Counted from the stretch's first letter, positions 51,797-63,884 are shown. The stretch is DNA of 64,000 bases from Burkholderia sp. HI2500 (GCF_002223055.1 NZ_NKFL01000006.1:1054001-1118000); one strand, 5' to 3'. Translations and numbers: made by a program. The notes: generated by a model not told the origin, from the sequence alone.

Positions 51797-52427
51797 ATGC
51801 CACCCTCGCCACCCAATAGCCGCGCGCCGGTTTTCGACTTCGAAACCGGATGATCTGATTGAAAAAGGGACAATTAATTGATCGGTAATTGTGTAACCTG
51901 CATATCCATCCATTGCAATCCGTGTCGGCAAATTGTTCTTGTAAAAAGCCGGGTCATATCAATCGGGGTTTTTGAAAGTCGCTTTGGCGAGATGATGGGC
52001 AATTGAAATTGAGATTGGTAAATTAATGGCAAAAGTTAATCCGACCGGTGCGCCCTGGGCGGCCCGGTTCTATGGCGTGGACACCTGTCGGATGGGCGCA
52101 GGACGTACGCCGGCCGGCCGCCGGGCAAGGGACGCTCGCGACGCTGGTGGTGTGCCAGGCTATTCGTTTCGCACGAACGGATGCCCTGTTTTTAGTGCAT
52201 TGACGTGCGCTGACCAAACAACTGATGAATCCGAAAAACACAGCGAACTATAGGCCGTTTTTCCGGTTTCACAAGCACTGAAATTCGTAGTCGATTCTGC
52301 ATTCAGGGGGGAACGGATTGGCGAAATGAAACAAAACGTAACAGCTGGTTGGGTGCCGATGATTGGCACTAGAATCCAACAGCGCTTGTGTGCCACCTTC
52401 CAATTACGCCAATCTTTAATTTCAATA
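51797..52427. promoter_or_regulatory. divergent T6SS promoter region
   Basis: 630 bases between tssJ and the divergent lipoprotein gene, clearly AT-richer than its surroundings. Near tssJ there is an inverted repeat at 51827-51849 (ccggtttt ... gaaaccgg) that would form a hairpin in the tssJ leader. Near the other gene, gtgcc-N7-ggcac lies at about 52354-52370. Short frames here (for example 52026-52253) have no recognisable features. Both operons must start in this region, but I cannot assign a sigma factor or regulator. Confidence 0.6.
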
Positions 52428-52814
52428 ATGAAAGGTCGTTCATCGCTCGTTCTTTTCCTCGGCGCATGGTTGCTGGGGGCCGGCGGGTGCAGTACGTCCC
52501 CGACACAGTCGGCTGCACGCGCGACGGTCGACAGCGCGCGCGCCGCATACGACAGCGGCGACTACGGGCGCACGATCGCATTGCTGAGCCATGCGAAGGA
52601 GATCGACGGCGCCGACACCGACACGCAGGTGGCCGCGCACAAGCTCCTTGCGTTCAGCTATTGCGTGACGAACCGCATCACGCCGTGCCGCGCCGAGTTC
52701 TCGAAACTTCTCGACCTCAACCCGCGCTTCGACTTGTCCCCTGCCGAGAAGGGGCATCCGATCTGGGGGCCCGCGTTCGAATTCGCGCGCCGCAGGCATG
52801 CGTCGTCATCCTGA
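52428..52814 (+). CDS. TssQ-family type VI-associated lipoprotein
   Basis: A 128-residue lipoprotein. The signal MKGRSSLVLFLGAWLLGAGGC has its lipid Cys at residue 21. A helical, TPR-like body follows: ARATVDSARAAYDSGDYGRTIALLSHAKEIDGADTDTQVAAHKLLAFSYCV, then CRAEFSKLLDLNPRFDLSPAEKGHPIWGPAFEFARRR. This fits the TssQ-type lipoproteins encoded beside FHA genes in Burkholderia-like T6SS loci; its role is probably at the outer membrane. ATG 52428 gives the correct signal peptide; an in-frame ATG at 52326 would bury it. Confidence 0.82.
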   Translation: MKGRSSLVLFLGAWLLGAGGCSTSPTQSAARATVDSARAAYDSGDYGRTIALLSHAKEIDGADTDTQVAAHKLLAFSYCVTNRITPCRAEFSKLLDLNPRFDLSPAEKGHPIWGPAFEFARRRHASSS

Positions 52815-52858
52815 ACGAACCGGTTTCCACGCGAGCGCTTCACCGAGCGACGTATGAC

Positions 52859-54340
52859 ATGCAACTGATCGTGATCGAACATGCCGGCGAGCCGGTCGAA
52901 AACGACTCCTACGACGCCGTCGTGTTTCATCCGCCCGGCGGCACCATCGGCCGGGCCAGCGACAACCATCTCGTGTTGCGCGACGACACGCGGCAGATAT
53001 CTCGCCTGCAGGCGCTGCTGCAGGTCGGCGACGACGCGTGCCTGCTGAAGAACCTGAGCAGCGTCTCGACGATCGAGGTGAATCGCGAGCCGGTCGGCTA
53101 TGCGCAGGAGCGCCCGCTCAATACCGGCGACATCATTCGCATCGGGCCGTACGTGCTGCGCGCCGAACGTGACGACGGCGGCCACGGCGACGACGCCCCG
53201 GTCATCGACATGGCGACCGATACCGGCGTGCACGTCGATCCGCCGTCGCAGGCGCGAACGTCGGCGGCGCCCTCGCCTGCATCGTCTTCGCGGATCGATA
53301 CGAAAGGCGCCGGCAACCGGCTGTGGGGGCTTCTGCAGGATCGTCTCGCGCCACGCGGCAAGGCGGCGGACACCGGTACACGACCAGGTGGCCCTGCACG
53401 GCCGGATGCCGCGCAGCCCGCGAACCGCGCGGCGCAAACCGTACCGCCCGCCCCTTCACAGCGCGACCTGCACCAGCTGTCGATCGATCCGCTCGACCTG
53501 TTCGCGCAGCCGTCGGGCGATATCGGCACGTCAGGCACATCAGGCACATCAGGCACGACGGGCACGGCATCGCATGCCGATCGCGGCCACACGGAACGCG
53601 AAGCGTCGTCCGCGACCCAGGCCGACCATGCGCCCGAGTGGACGCAACACGTGCGGGTGCAGCCCGCTGCCGCGCGCGCGGCCGATACGCATGCGCAGCC
53701 GGCCGACGAACCGGCGCCACATGCCACGCGCCCGCCGACGCCCGATGAACTGCTGAGCGCGTTCTTCGAAGGCGCGGGGCTCGATACGGCCGCCGAGTCG
53801 CATCAGTGGTCGGCCGAGCAGCTGTACATCGCGGGGCAGTTGCTGGCGCTGTTCGCGAACGGCACGGTCGAGCTGCTGTCGTCGCGCAGCATCCTGAAGC
53901 GCGAGGTGAAGGCGCACATGACGATGCTGCTCGATCGCGAGAACAACCCGCTGAAGCTGCTGCCGGACGGCGGCGCCGTGCTGCGGCAGATGTTCGGGCT
54001 GCCGCTGCCGGGTTTCATGTCGCCGCAGAGCGCGGTCAGCGACGCATTCCAGGATCTGCATGCGCACCAGATCGGCATGGTGGCTGGCATGCGCGCCGCG
54101 TTGATGGATCTGCTGACGCGCTTTTCGCCGCAACGGCTGCGCGAGCGCGACGACGCGATGCGCTGGTACGAGAAGCGCGTGCCGGTGCTGTACAAGGCGA
54201 GGATGTGGGATCGCTACGCGGCGACCCATCGCGACACGGTGTTCGCGATCGAGGACGATTTCGCGTCGGTGTTCGGCAAGGCGTTTCTGGCGGCGTACGA
54301 CGCGGAAGTGGAAAGCTATCGCGGCAGCGGCCGGCATTGA
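52859..54340 (+). CDS. tagH: FHA-domain type VI protein TagH
   Basis: A 493-residue protein. The N-terminal FHA domain (about 1-105) has GGTIGRASDNHLVLRDDTRQISRLQALLQ, with the phosphothreonine-binding Gly-Arg and Ser/His-region pattern. A long disordered linker follows, including a GTS repeat. The C-terminal type VI FHA-associated domain (about 310-490) includes LLDRENNPLKLLPDGGAVLRQMFG and RDTVFAIEDDFASVFGKAFLAAYDAEV. It is the expected phospho-target or partner of the PpkA-like kinase. It lies 44 bases after the lipoprotein gene, same operon, convergent with the diguanylate cyclase. Confidence 0.9.
   Translation: MQLIVIEHAGEPVENDSYDAVVFHPPGGTIGRASDNHLVLRDDTRQISRLQALLQVGDDACLLKNLSSVSTIEVNREPVGYAQERPLNTGDIIRIGPYVLRAERDDGGHGDDAPVIDMATDTGVHVDPPSQARTSAAPSPASSSRIDTKGAGNRLWGLLQDRLAPRGKAADTGTRPGGPARPDAAQPANRAAQTVPPAPSQRDLHQLSIDPLDLFAQPSGDIGTSGTSGTSGTTGTASHADRGHTEREASSATQADHAPEWTQHVRVQPAAARAADTHAQPADEPAPHATRPPTPDELLSAFFEGAGLDTAAESHQWSAEQLYIAGQLLALFANGTVELLSSRSILKREVKAHMTMLLDRENNPLKLLPDGGAVLRQMFGLPLPGFMSPQSAVSDAFQDLHAHQIGMVAGMRAALMDLLTRFSPQRLRERDDAMRWYEKRVPVLYKARMWDRYAATHRDTVFAIEDDFASVFGKAFLAAYDAEVESYRGSGRH
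53525..53569 (+). repeat. 9-base tandem repeat within tagH
   Basis: Five in-frame copies of a ggcac-based 9-mer (ggcacgtca, ggcacatca twice, ggcacgacg, ggcacggca) encode a GTSGTSGTSGTTGTA run in the linker of TagH. Units of nine keep the frame, so slippage would change linker length only. Confidence 0.85.
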
Positions 54341-54350
54341 ACGTCGAACG

Positions 54351-54379
54351 GCACGCCCGCCGTCGGTGGCGGGCGGTGC
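54351..54379. terminator. hairpin between convergent genes
   Basis: gcacgcccgcc, a 6-base loop, then ggcgggcggtgc: an almost perfect GC-rich stem (one bulged G) located between the convergent tagH and diguanylate cyclase stops. No U-tract follows on either strand, so intrinsic termination is uncertain. Confidence 0.4.
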
Positions 54380-54394
54380 GTGTCGGCGGCGGTG

Positions 54395-55873
54395 TCAGGT
54401 GCCCGTTTCACGCGAGGCCACCTTGTTTCGCCCCGTTTCCTTCGCGTGGTACAGCGCCTCGTCGGCCGCCTTGATCACCGACTCGACTTCCCCTTCCTGC
54501 CCGGGGGCCCAGCTTGCCACGCCGATGCTCGCGGTGACGCGCCCGAATTCGCTTTCCGCATGTTCGATCGCGAGCCCGTCGATGGCCGCGCGAATCCGTT
54601 CGGCGATCTCGGTCGCGCCCGTGGCCGGCGTATCGGGCAGGATCACGACGAATTCCTCGCCGCCATAGCGGGCGGCGGTGTCCGCGGGACGCCGGATGTT
54701 CTCGCCGATGCATCGCGCAACCGCCGCCAGCGCGTCGTCGCCGGCCTGGTGACCATACTTGTCGTTGAAGGCCTTGAAGCGGTCGACGTCGACGAACAGC
54801 AGCGAAAACACCGAACGGGCACGGCGTGCGCGGCGCCATTCGAGATCCAGCACTTCCCCGAACGAGCGGCGATTGTTGAGCCCGGTGAGGCCGTCGGTGC
54901 GCGCGAGCATCACCAGCTCGGATTCGGCCCGCATCCTGCGCCGCAGCTGGGTGCCCAGCAAAAAGGACAGCACGATGAACGCCGCGCCGAAGGTCGCCAC
55001 CAGCGCGCCGATCGTGATCGCGCGCCGTCGCCACGCCGCGTAGATGTCCTGCTCCGCCTCGGCGACCATGATGATCAGCGGCAGGTGCGGCAGCGTCTTG
55101 AAGTAGTACAGGCGGCGCACGTGGTCGATCGTCGAGGTCTCGATGAACGAGCCTTCCGGCGCCGTCATGAAGTGGCGAAACGTCGCCGCCTTGCTGATGT
55201 CGCGGCCGATGGTGCGCACGTCGTACGGCTGGCGCATGAACATGATGCCGTCCCGGCCGACCAGCGAGATCGCGCCGTGCGAGCCGAGCGCGAGGCCGGC
55301 GAACAGCGTATGGAAATACTCGAGATTGACCGCGATCAGCGCAATGCCGCCGAACGAGCCGTCCGGATTCGACACGCGGCGCGTCAGTGCCACGCTGAGC
55401 GAGCCGCCGCGCAGGCGGGACGCAAACGGATCGCTGATGTAAAGCCCGGCGTTCGGATTGTCCCGGTGAACCGTAAAGTATTTGCGGTCGCCGAAATTGC
55501 CTTGTCGCGGCACGTCGTTCGCCGAATCGAGGATGATGTTGCCGGCCGAATCCAGCACGAGCATCGAACCGAGAAATTGCGCGGTCATTGCATGATCGAA
55601 CAGGACGGCGCGCCGCAGGGCCGGCGTGGCCGCCATGACGTCCTGCCGCTGAAGGCCCTGAATCACCGCCTCCAGTGACAGGCCGTACAGCTCGATATTG
55701 CGCTCGATGTCGCGCTCGGCGACGAGCGCCAGATTTCGCGACGTCTCGCGTGCGCGGTCGAGCGCGTCGTGACGGCTCTGAAACAACTGCAACACGCAGA
55801 GGCCCATCAGCGCGCACGCTATCAAGGTCCCCGCCAGCACAACGTAGTACGGCGCTGCCGACCGCGGATGCAT
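54395..55873 (-). CDS. membrane diguanylate cyclase (Cache-GGDEF)
   Basis: A 492-residue sensor enzyme making c-di-GMP. TM1 is at about residues 9-30 and a periplasmic double-Cache/PDC domain at 35-285 (FGDRKYFTVHRDNPNAGLYISDPF, VNLEYFHTLFAGLALG). TM2 follows at about 287-310, then the GGDEF domain: DGLTGLNNRRSF, VDVDRFKAFNDKYGHQAGD and active site YGGEEFVVILPD. An RPAD sequence five residues before GGEEF fits the inhibitory I-site, so product feedback is likely. Its ligand is unknown. It may couple an outside signal to lifestyle control next to the type VI locus, but no operon link is seen. Confidence 0.92.
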   Translation of the reverse strand: MHPRSAAPYYVVLAGTLIACALMGLCVLQLFQSRHDALDRARETSRNLALVAERDIERNIELYGLSLEAVIQGLQRQDVMAATPALRRAVLFDHAMTAQFLGSMLVLDSAGNIILDSANDVPRQGNFGDRKYFTVHRDNPNAGLYISDPFASRLRGGSLSVALTRRVSNPDGSFGGIALIAVNLEYFHTLFAGLALGSHGAISLVGRDGIMFMRQPYDVRTIGRDISKAATFRHFMTAPEGSFIETSTIDHVRRLYYFKTLPHLPLIIMVAEAEQDIYAAWRRRAITIGALVATFGAAFIVLSFLLGTQLRRRMRAESELVMLARTDGLTGLNNRRSFGEVLDLEWRRARRARSVFSLLFVDVDRFKAFNDKYGHQAGDDALAAVARCIGENIRRPADTAARYGGEEFVVILPDTPATGATEIAERIRAAIDGLAIEHAESEFGRVTASIGVASWAPGQEGEVESVIKAADEALYHAKETGRNKVASRETGT

Positions 55874-56274
55874 CCGTGTCCTCTCAGGTTGGGCCGACGC
55901 TGACGCACCGGTTGTTATGGTTTCTTCTGAATAAGCTATACCAAAAAGTGTGACATCCGGGTACGAGGGGCAGTCCGTACTTGCCAGTTGGCTGACGGCG
56001 TGAGCTTAGGGGCGCGGCGTATGTCGTTGCCGATGACGGAATTGAAACAATGGGATGGGAATGGTGCGGATATTGAAATTGTCGTCCGGTTGACGTTCGA
56101 ATGTACGGTCGGCGGGAAAGCTAGATGAACATCGCCGCCAGACAGCACGTGGGCGTTGACAACGGCCCTTGATCGATTTATCTCAATGACGTTGTCTTGC
56201 AAAAATCAAGACAAGGCCTGACTGTTTTGCGTGCAAACCAGTCGTTCCATTTCATGCAATAGAAAAATAACGTC
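55874..56274. other. AT-richer intergenic region
   Basis: 400 bases between divergent genes, with lower GC than neighbouring DNA. A minus-strand frame at 55936-56202 has no recognisable domain or ribosome binding site, so I do not call it a gene. The stretch presumably holds the promoters of both flanking genes and may be a junction of acquired DNA. Confidence 0.5.
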
Positions 56275-57798
56275 ATGTCGACAAACAATCACGCGGACGC
56301 GGCCAGCGAAGCCGAGCGCGCCGACCTTCTTGCAAAACGCGTCGAATCAATCAGCAATTTAGCATCGTTTTCCTACAAGATTGCAGCGGCCGCGGGGGCG
56401 CTAATTACTCTCGGATACTTGTTCAACATCAAATTCTTCCCTTCTGGATTGACGCCTGGGGAAGTCGTTTTCTTTGTTTTCGTGGCAATTGCTTTTGGTT
56501 TCGTCTATGTCGTGCTGTTGATGTACGGTGCCATTTCTTCGATATGGTTTGTTCATTTGATAAGTTTTTTGGAACGCGTATATAACCGTCCGCCTAGAAC
56601 TATTTCTGCAGCCAACTGGCCGTCACTCAGAAAGCTAGTATCCCAAAGAAAAATCAAGAAATTTGCGAGATTCCGATGGGCAGTATTGACGAAATTCCGG
56701 AAGAGTCGAAAGCAGGTGCAGGAGAGGCGTAAGGCATCCGGTGCTGCGGAATATTCGATGCCGCGTGAAGTCCAAGGCGGCGCGTACCTGTTCATGTCGG
56801 TGATGATGTTTGCGGTGATGGTCCTGCTTGCGTGGGTCTATCACGATGTGTCGTTGGCGAGGCTGTTGATTGCATTCTTCCTTGCTGGTTTTATCGCGTT
56901 GGTCATCACAGGCCTTCCAGCCGAGCGACTGGGCTTCTCAACACTCAACGATAAACATTCGCGGCCGCCAGCGTGGGTCCGCTGGCTATTTGTCGCGATA
57001 ATTCCACTCGGTATCGTGCTCCTCTTCGGCGGCCCACAGCCTCTGATGAATCTAGTTTTCGAAAGGCTGGGAATTCGTATTCCCGACGTCAGCATTGAAG
57101 TAAACGAATCCGAACGGGGCACGATCGAACGTATTTCGGACGTCGTTGGCCATCCAATACTGGATTGCCGCCGCATCGAGGGGGGGCGGCTGCTCATTCA
57201 CGGCGCGGATGTTTTGTGGACAGGCGTTGGAAATACTTCCTTCGTGTCGTTCAGTGTGCTTGAGCCGAAGGAAAATGTATCGTTCGGTAACGACCGTCGC
57301 GCTATCCGCTACGCGACATTGCGCCTCGATACGGGAGCAATGCGAGTGGTTAGCGCGAAGCCACCGATTAATCCGTGCTTCGATCTAGCAAACGACATGC
57401 TATTCAAGACTGGGAGCTTCGAGTTGACCTCGCTTGCCCAGACACAATTGAAAAGCGTGATGTCCGCGATCGAGGCATCGGGCACACCAAGGCGCATCGT
57501 CGTACGCGGGCATAGCGATGCCCGACACATCACTGGACCACTCGCAGAAACGCTTGGAGACAACCAGCGATTGTCGGAATTGCGTGCCAGTGCAGTTGCG
57601 ACGGTGTTGCGTCGGTTAATTGCCAATCAAGATGTCGAGATCGTCTCGACTGGTGCAGGTAGCCGCGAGCCGAAGGTCAAATGCCCGTCAGAGACGACCG
57701 GAACGCGTTACGAGGTCGAACAATGTAACGCGCCGAATCGTCGTGTGGAAATTCGCGTGACCTACGCTCGCGGAGGGGGCAAGAGCGGCACGGACTAG
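56275..57798 (+). CDS. multi-pass membrane protein with C-terminal OmpA-like domain
   Basis: A 507-residue protein of unknown function. The N-terminal half has about six hydrophobic segments: residues about 32-52, two between 62 and 100, two between 165 and 215, and one near 236-256. A short basic cytoplasmic loop lies between (LRKLVSQRKIKKFARFRW). The second half is periplasmic: a β-rich stretch, then an OmpA/MotB domain (about 370-500) with IVVRGHSDARHITGPLAETLGDNQRLSELRASAVATVL and NAPNRRVEIRV. The peptidoglycan-binding signature is intact. GC and codon use are visibly lower than in neighbours, suggesting transfer. It is alone on its strand, convergent with the dehydrogenase 15 bases away. 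Confidence 0.8.
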   Translation: MSTNNHADAASEAERADLLAKRVESISNLASFSYKIAAAAGALITLGYLFNIKFFPSGLTPGEVVFFVFVAIAFGFVYVVLLMYGAISSIWFVHLISFLERVYNRPPRTISAANWPSLRKLVSQRKIKKFARFRWAVLTKFRKSRKQVQERRKASGAAEYSMPREVQGGAYLFMSVMMFAVMVLLAWVYHDVSLARLLIAFFLAGFIALVITGLPAERLGFSTLNDKHSRPPAWVRWLFVAIIPLGIVLLFGGPQPLMNLVFERLGIRIPDVSIEVNESERGTIERISDVVGHPILDCRRIEGGRLLIHGADVLWTGVGNTSFVSFSVLEPKENVSFGNDRRAIRYATLRLDTGAMRVVSAKPPINPCFDLANDMLFKTGSFELTSLAQTQLKSVMSAIEASGTPRRIVVRGHSDARHITGPLAETLGDNQRLSELRASAVATVLRRLIANQDVEIVSTGAGSREPKVKCPSETTGTRYEVEQCNAPNRRVEIRVTYARGGGKSGTD

Positions 57799-57813
57799 CC
57801 GAGCCGCCCTTCT

Positions 57814-60710
<2,897 letters not shown>

Positions 60711-60725
60711 GGTCGTCTCCTCCCC

Positions 60726-62948
60726 TCAAGCCGTCTTCAGCTGGTCGCCGACCGGCAGCTTGCGCAGCCGCTTGCCGGTTGCCGCGAAGATCGCGTTCGC
60801 CACCGCAGCGGCGGTCGCGGCCGTACCCGGCTCGCCGATCCCGCCCGGCGCCTCGCCGCTTTTCACGAGATGCACCTCGATCGGCGGCGTCTCGTTGATC
60901 CGCAGCATCCGATAGTCGGTGAAGTTGCTCTGCACGACGCGGCCCTCCTCGATCGTGATTTCGCCATACAGCGCGCCGGTAATCCCGAAGATGATGCCGC
61001 CCTGCACCTGCGCCTCGATCGTGTTCGGGTTGACGACCATGCCGCAGTCGACCGCGCACACGACACGCTTCACGAGCACTTCGCCGTTATCCACCGCGAC
61101 GTCGACGACGATCGAGAAGAAGCTGCCGAACGCGTGCATCACCGAGACGCCGCGCCCCTGCCCCGTCGGCAGCGCCGGGCCGCCCCAGCCGGCCGCCTTC
61201 GTCGCGACGTCGAGCACGTTGAGCGCGCGCGGCGTCTTGCCGAGCAGCGCGCGGCGGTATTGCACCGGGTCGGTCTTGGTCTGCGCGGCCAGTTCGTCGA
61301 TGAAGCTCTCGACCACGAACGTGCCACGCGTCGGGCCGACGCCGCGCCAGAACGCGGTCGGCACGTGGCGCGGCTCCTGGCGCACGTAGTCGACCAGCTG
61401 GTTCGGCAGGTCGTACGGCAGTTCGGCCGCGACCTCGACCGCATCGGGATCGACGCCGTGCTGGAACGCCGGCGGCGCGAAGCGCGCCATGATCGACGAG
61501 CCGACGATCCGGTGCTGCCACGCGATCGGCTTGCCGTTCGCATCGAGGCCGGCCGAGATCCTGTCGTAGTAACACGGCCGGTACATGTCGTGCTGCACGT
61601 CTTCCTCGCGCGTCCAGACTACCTTCACCGGCGCGTTGACCTGTTTGCCGACCTTCACGGCCTGGCCGATCATGTCCGTCTCGAGCCGCCGGCCGAAGCC
61701 GCCGCCGAGCAGGTGGTTGTGCACGACGATCCGGTCGGGCGCGAGGCCCGTGAGCTGCTGCACGGTATCGCGCGCCCGCGTCGGCACCTGCGTGCCGACC
61801 CAGATCTCGCAGCCGTCGCCACGCACGTGCACCGTGCAGTTCACCGGTTCCATCGTCGCGTGGGCGAGCAACGGCTGCTCGTAGACGGCGTCGACGCGCG
61901 TCTTCGCATTCGCGAAGGCCTTGTCGACGTCGCCGTCCTTGCGTGCGACCGCGCCCTTGCCGTTCGCCGCCGCCTGCGCGAGATCCGCGAACAGATCCTT
62001 CGTCGAGACTTTCGCGCCCGCGCCCTCGTTCCACTTCACGACCAGCGCGGACGCGCCGCGCTTCGCGGCCCACGTGTGATCGCCGACCACCGCCACCGCG
62101 TTGTCGACGCGCACGACCTGGCGTACGCCGGGGATCTTCTTCGCGGCCGTGTCGTCGACGCTCGCGACCGTGCCGCCAAACACCGGGCTGTTCACGATCA
62201 CCGCGACCAGCATGCCGGGCAGGCGCACGTCGAGCCCGAACTGCGCGGTGCCGTCGACCTTCTCCGGCGAATCGAGCCGCTTCGCGGGCGTGCCGATCAG
62301 CTTGAAATCCGCCGGCTGCTTCAGCGCGACGTCCTTCGGCACCGGCAGCTTCGCCGCCGCATCGGCGAGCTGGCCGTACGACGCGCGCCGGCCGCTCGGC
62401 GGATGCTGCACTTCGCCGTTCGCGGCGCGGCAGGCTGCCGGATCGACGTTCCATTGCTTCGCGGCGGCCGCGACCAGCAGCGTGCGCGCGGTGGCGCCGG
62501 CACGCCGCAGCGGCTCCCACGCATAGCGTATCGACGTCGAGCCGCCGGTGAGCTGGCCGCCGAGCAGCGGATCGAGGAACAGCTTCTCGTTCGGCGGCGC
62601 ATGATCGAGCGTCACGCTCGACAGCGGCACTTCGAGTTCCTCCGCGATCAGCATCGGCAGCGCCGTATAGACGCCTTGCCCCATCTCGACCTTCGGCATC
62701 ACCAGCGTGACCTTGCCGGCGCGGTCGATCTGCACGAACGCGTTCGGTGCGAACACGCCCGGTTGAGCCGGCTCGGCGGCGTCGCCGCCGATCACCGAAC
62801 GACGCGCATCGTCACCCGCGGCCGGCATGCTGAAGCCGAGCAGCAATCCGCCGCCGGCCGCCGCGCCCAGCGACATGCCGAGCTTGAGGAACGAACGGCG
62901 CGACACGCCCGCGCCGGCCCGACCGGCTTCGATCAGTCCTCGTGACAT
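60726..62948 (-). CDS. xanthine dehydrogenase family, molybdopterin-binding subunit (IorB-like)
   Basis: A 740-residue large subunit of an isoquinoline 1-oxidoreductase/aldehyde oxidase-like hydroxylase. The twin-arginine signal SRRSFLKLGMSLGAAAGGGLLLG points to folded export to the periplasm. Cofactor-region landmarks include MPKVEMGQGVYTALPMLIAEELEVP, LLGGGFGRRLETDMIGQAVK, WRGVGPTRGTFVVESFIDELA and the C-terminal EPGTAATAAAVANAIFAATGKRLRKLP, which carries the catalytic Glu of the family. Substrate is unknown; aldehydes or N-heterocycles are both possible. It starts one base after the [2Fe-2S] subunit stop. Confidence 0.92.
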   Translation of the reverse strand: MSRGLIEAGRAGAGVSRRSFLKLGMSLGAAAGGGLLLGFSMPAAGDDARRSVIGGDAAEPAQPGVFAPNAFVQIDRAGKVTLVMPKVEMGQGVYTALPMLIAEELEVPLSSVTLDHAPPNEKLFLDPLLGGQLTGGSTSIRYAWEPLRRAGATARTLLVAAAAKQWNVDPAACRAANGEVQHPPSGRRASYGQLADAAAKLPVPKDVALKQPADFKLIGTPAKRLDSPEKVDGTAQFGLDVRLPGMLVAVIVNSPVFGGTVASVDDTAAKKIPGVRQVVRVDNAVAVVGDHTWAAKRGASALVVKWNEGAGAKVSTKDLFADLAQAAANGKGAVARKDGDVDKAFANAKTRVDAVYEQPLLAHATMEPVNCTVHVRGDGCEIWVGTQVPTRARDTVQQLTGLAPDRIVVHNHLLGGGFGRRLETDMIGQAVKVGKQVNAPVKVVWTREEDVQHDMYRPCYYDRISAGLDANGKPIAWQHRIVGSSIMARFAPPAFQHGVDPDAVEVAAELPYDLPNQLVDYVRQEPRHVPTAFWRGVGPTRGTFVVESFIDELAAQTKTDPVQYRRALLGKTPRALNVLDVATKAAGWGGPALPTGQGRGVSVMHAFGSFFSIVVDVAVDNGEVLVKRVVCAVDCGMVVNPNTIEAQVQGGIIFGITGALYGEITIEEGRVVQSNFTDYRMLRINETPPIEVHLVKSGEAPGGIGEPGTAATAAAVANAIFAATGKRLRKLPVGDQLKTA

Positions 62949-62949
62949 G

Positions 62950-63405
62950 TCAGGCCTCCTTGGCGGCTTGCTTCACGGCCGCGCGAATCCGGTTGTACGT
63001 GCCGCAGCGGCAGATGTTGCCGGCCATCGCCGCATCGATGTCGGCGTCGCTCGGGTTCGGGTTCGACGCGATCAGCGCGGTGGCGGCCATCACCTGCCCC
63101 GACTGGCAGTAACCGCACTGGACGACGTCGAGCGCGCGCCATGCCTGCTGGACCTTGTGGCCGGCCGGCGTCGCGCCGACGGCTTCGATCGTCGTGATCT
63201 TGCGGCCGGCGACCGCCGCGACCGGCAGCACGCACGAGCGCGCGGCGACGCCGTCGAGATGCACCGTGCACGCGCCGCACTGCGCGATTCCGCAGCCGAA
63301 CTTCGTGCCGGTGAGACCGATGACGTCGCGCAGCACCCAGAGCAAGGGCATGTCGTCGGGGGCGTCGACCGAGCGGGTTTCGCCGTTGATGTTGAGGGTG
63401 ATCAT
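62950..63405 (-). CDS. (2Fe-2S)-binding subunit of molybdenum hydroxylase (IorA-like)
   Basis: A 151-residue small subunit with two iron-sulfur clusters. The plant-ferredoxin-like site is [16 protein letters not shown] with a further Cys in RSCVLPV. The second site is [11 protein letters not shown] with [11 protein letters not shown]. No signal peptide, so it is probably co-exported with its Tat-signal partner. It passes electrons from the molybdenum site towards the cytochrome. First gene of the three-gene operon. Confidence 0.93.
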   Translation of the reverse strand: MITLNINGETRSVDAPDDMPLLWVLRDVIGLTGTKFGCGIAQCGACTVHLDGVAARSCVLPVAAVAGRKITTIEAVGATPAGHKVQQAWRALDVVQCGYCQSGQVMAATALIASNPNPSDADIDAAMAGNICRCGTYNRIRAAVKQAAKEA

Positions 63406-63540
63406 TCAGCCTCCGGGGCCGGTGTATTGGGGAAGCGGCGCGAACGATGCGCCGCGTGGTGGTGTCATCGCCGCCGCGTGCAGTGCGGCGGGTGCCGTGC
63501 GGCCCGGGTGGGCGCGAGCCGCGACGGGCGTACGGCGGCG

Positions 63541-63840
63541 TTACTCGGCGACGTCGATGCCCGACAGCACCTTGATGACCGGCGGCGCGGTGAACCAGTC
63601 GGCCGACTTCGCGCGGAATTCGCCGAAATGCGGGCTCGCGAGGTGCGCGTCGAAGGCGGCCTGGTCGTCGTAGATCTCGTACAGGTGCAGGTTCGGCGAG
63701 CCGTCCTGTTCGCGGAACAGGTCGTAGCGCCGGTTGCCCGGCTCGGTGCGTGTCTTCGCGACCATGCTGCGCAGCTCGGCCTCGGCGGCCGCCGCGTGTT
63801 CGGGTTTCAGGAACAGGGAAGCCATCACGTGAAGCGCCAT
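63541..63840 (-). CDS. ABM-fold putative quinol monooxygenase
   Basis: A 99-residue antibiotic-biosynthesis-monooxygenase-type protein. The pattern is MALHVMASLFLKPEHAAAAEAELRSMVAKTRTEPGNRRYDLFREQDGSPNLHLYEIYDDQAAFDAHLASPHF, close to YgiN-like proteins that act on quinols or reactive small molecules. Length is standard. ATG 63840 has AAGGAG 9 bases upstream; an in-frame ATG at 63879 lies before that site and is less likely. Confidence 0.85.
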   Translation of the reverse strand: MALHVMASLFLKPEHAAAAEAELRSMVAKTRTEPGNRRYDLFREQDGSPNLHLYEIYDDQAAFDAHLASPHFGEFRAKSADWFTAPPVIKVLSGIDVAE

Positions 63841-63884
63841 CTTGTCACTCTCCTTGTCGTCGATAGCGGAATCGAGCATGCCAC

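Noticed and set aside
52026..52253. Plus-strand 75-codon frame as a small gene
   Set aside because: Low-complexity product without a ribosome binding site, within the divergent T6SS promoter region.
52360..52382. Possible sigma-54 promoter (ttggcac...) before the TssQ-type gene
   Set aside because: The -24 GG is present, but the -12 GC at the required spacing is CC, and the rest of the -12 box does not fit.
55936..56202. Minus-strand 88-codon frame as a small gene
   Set aside because: No ribosome binding site, no recognisable features and it lies in an AT-richer promoter region.
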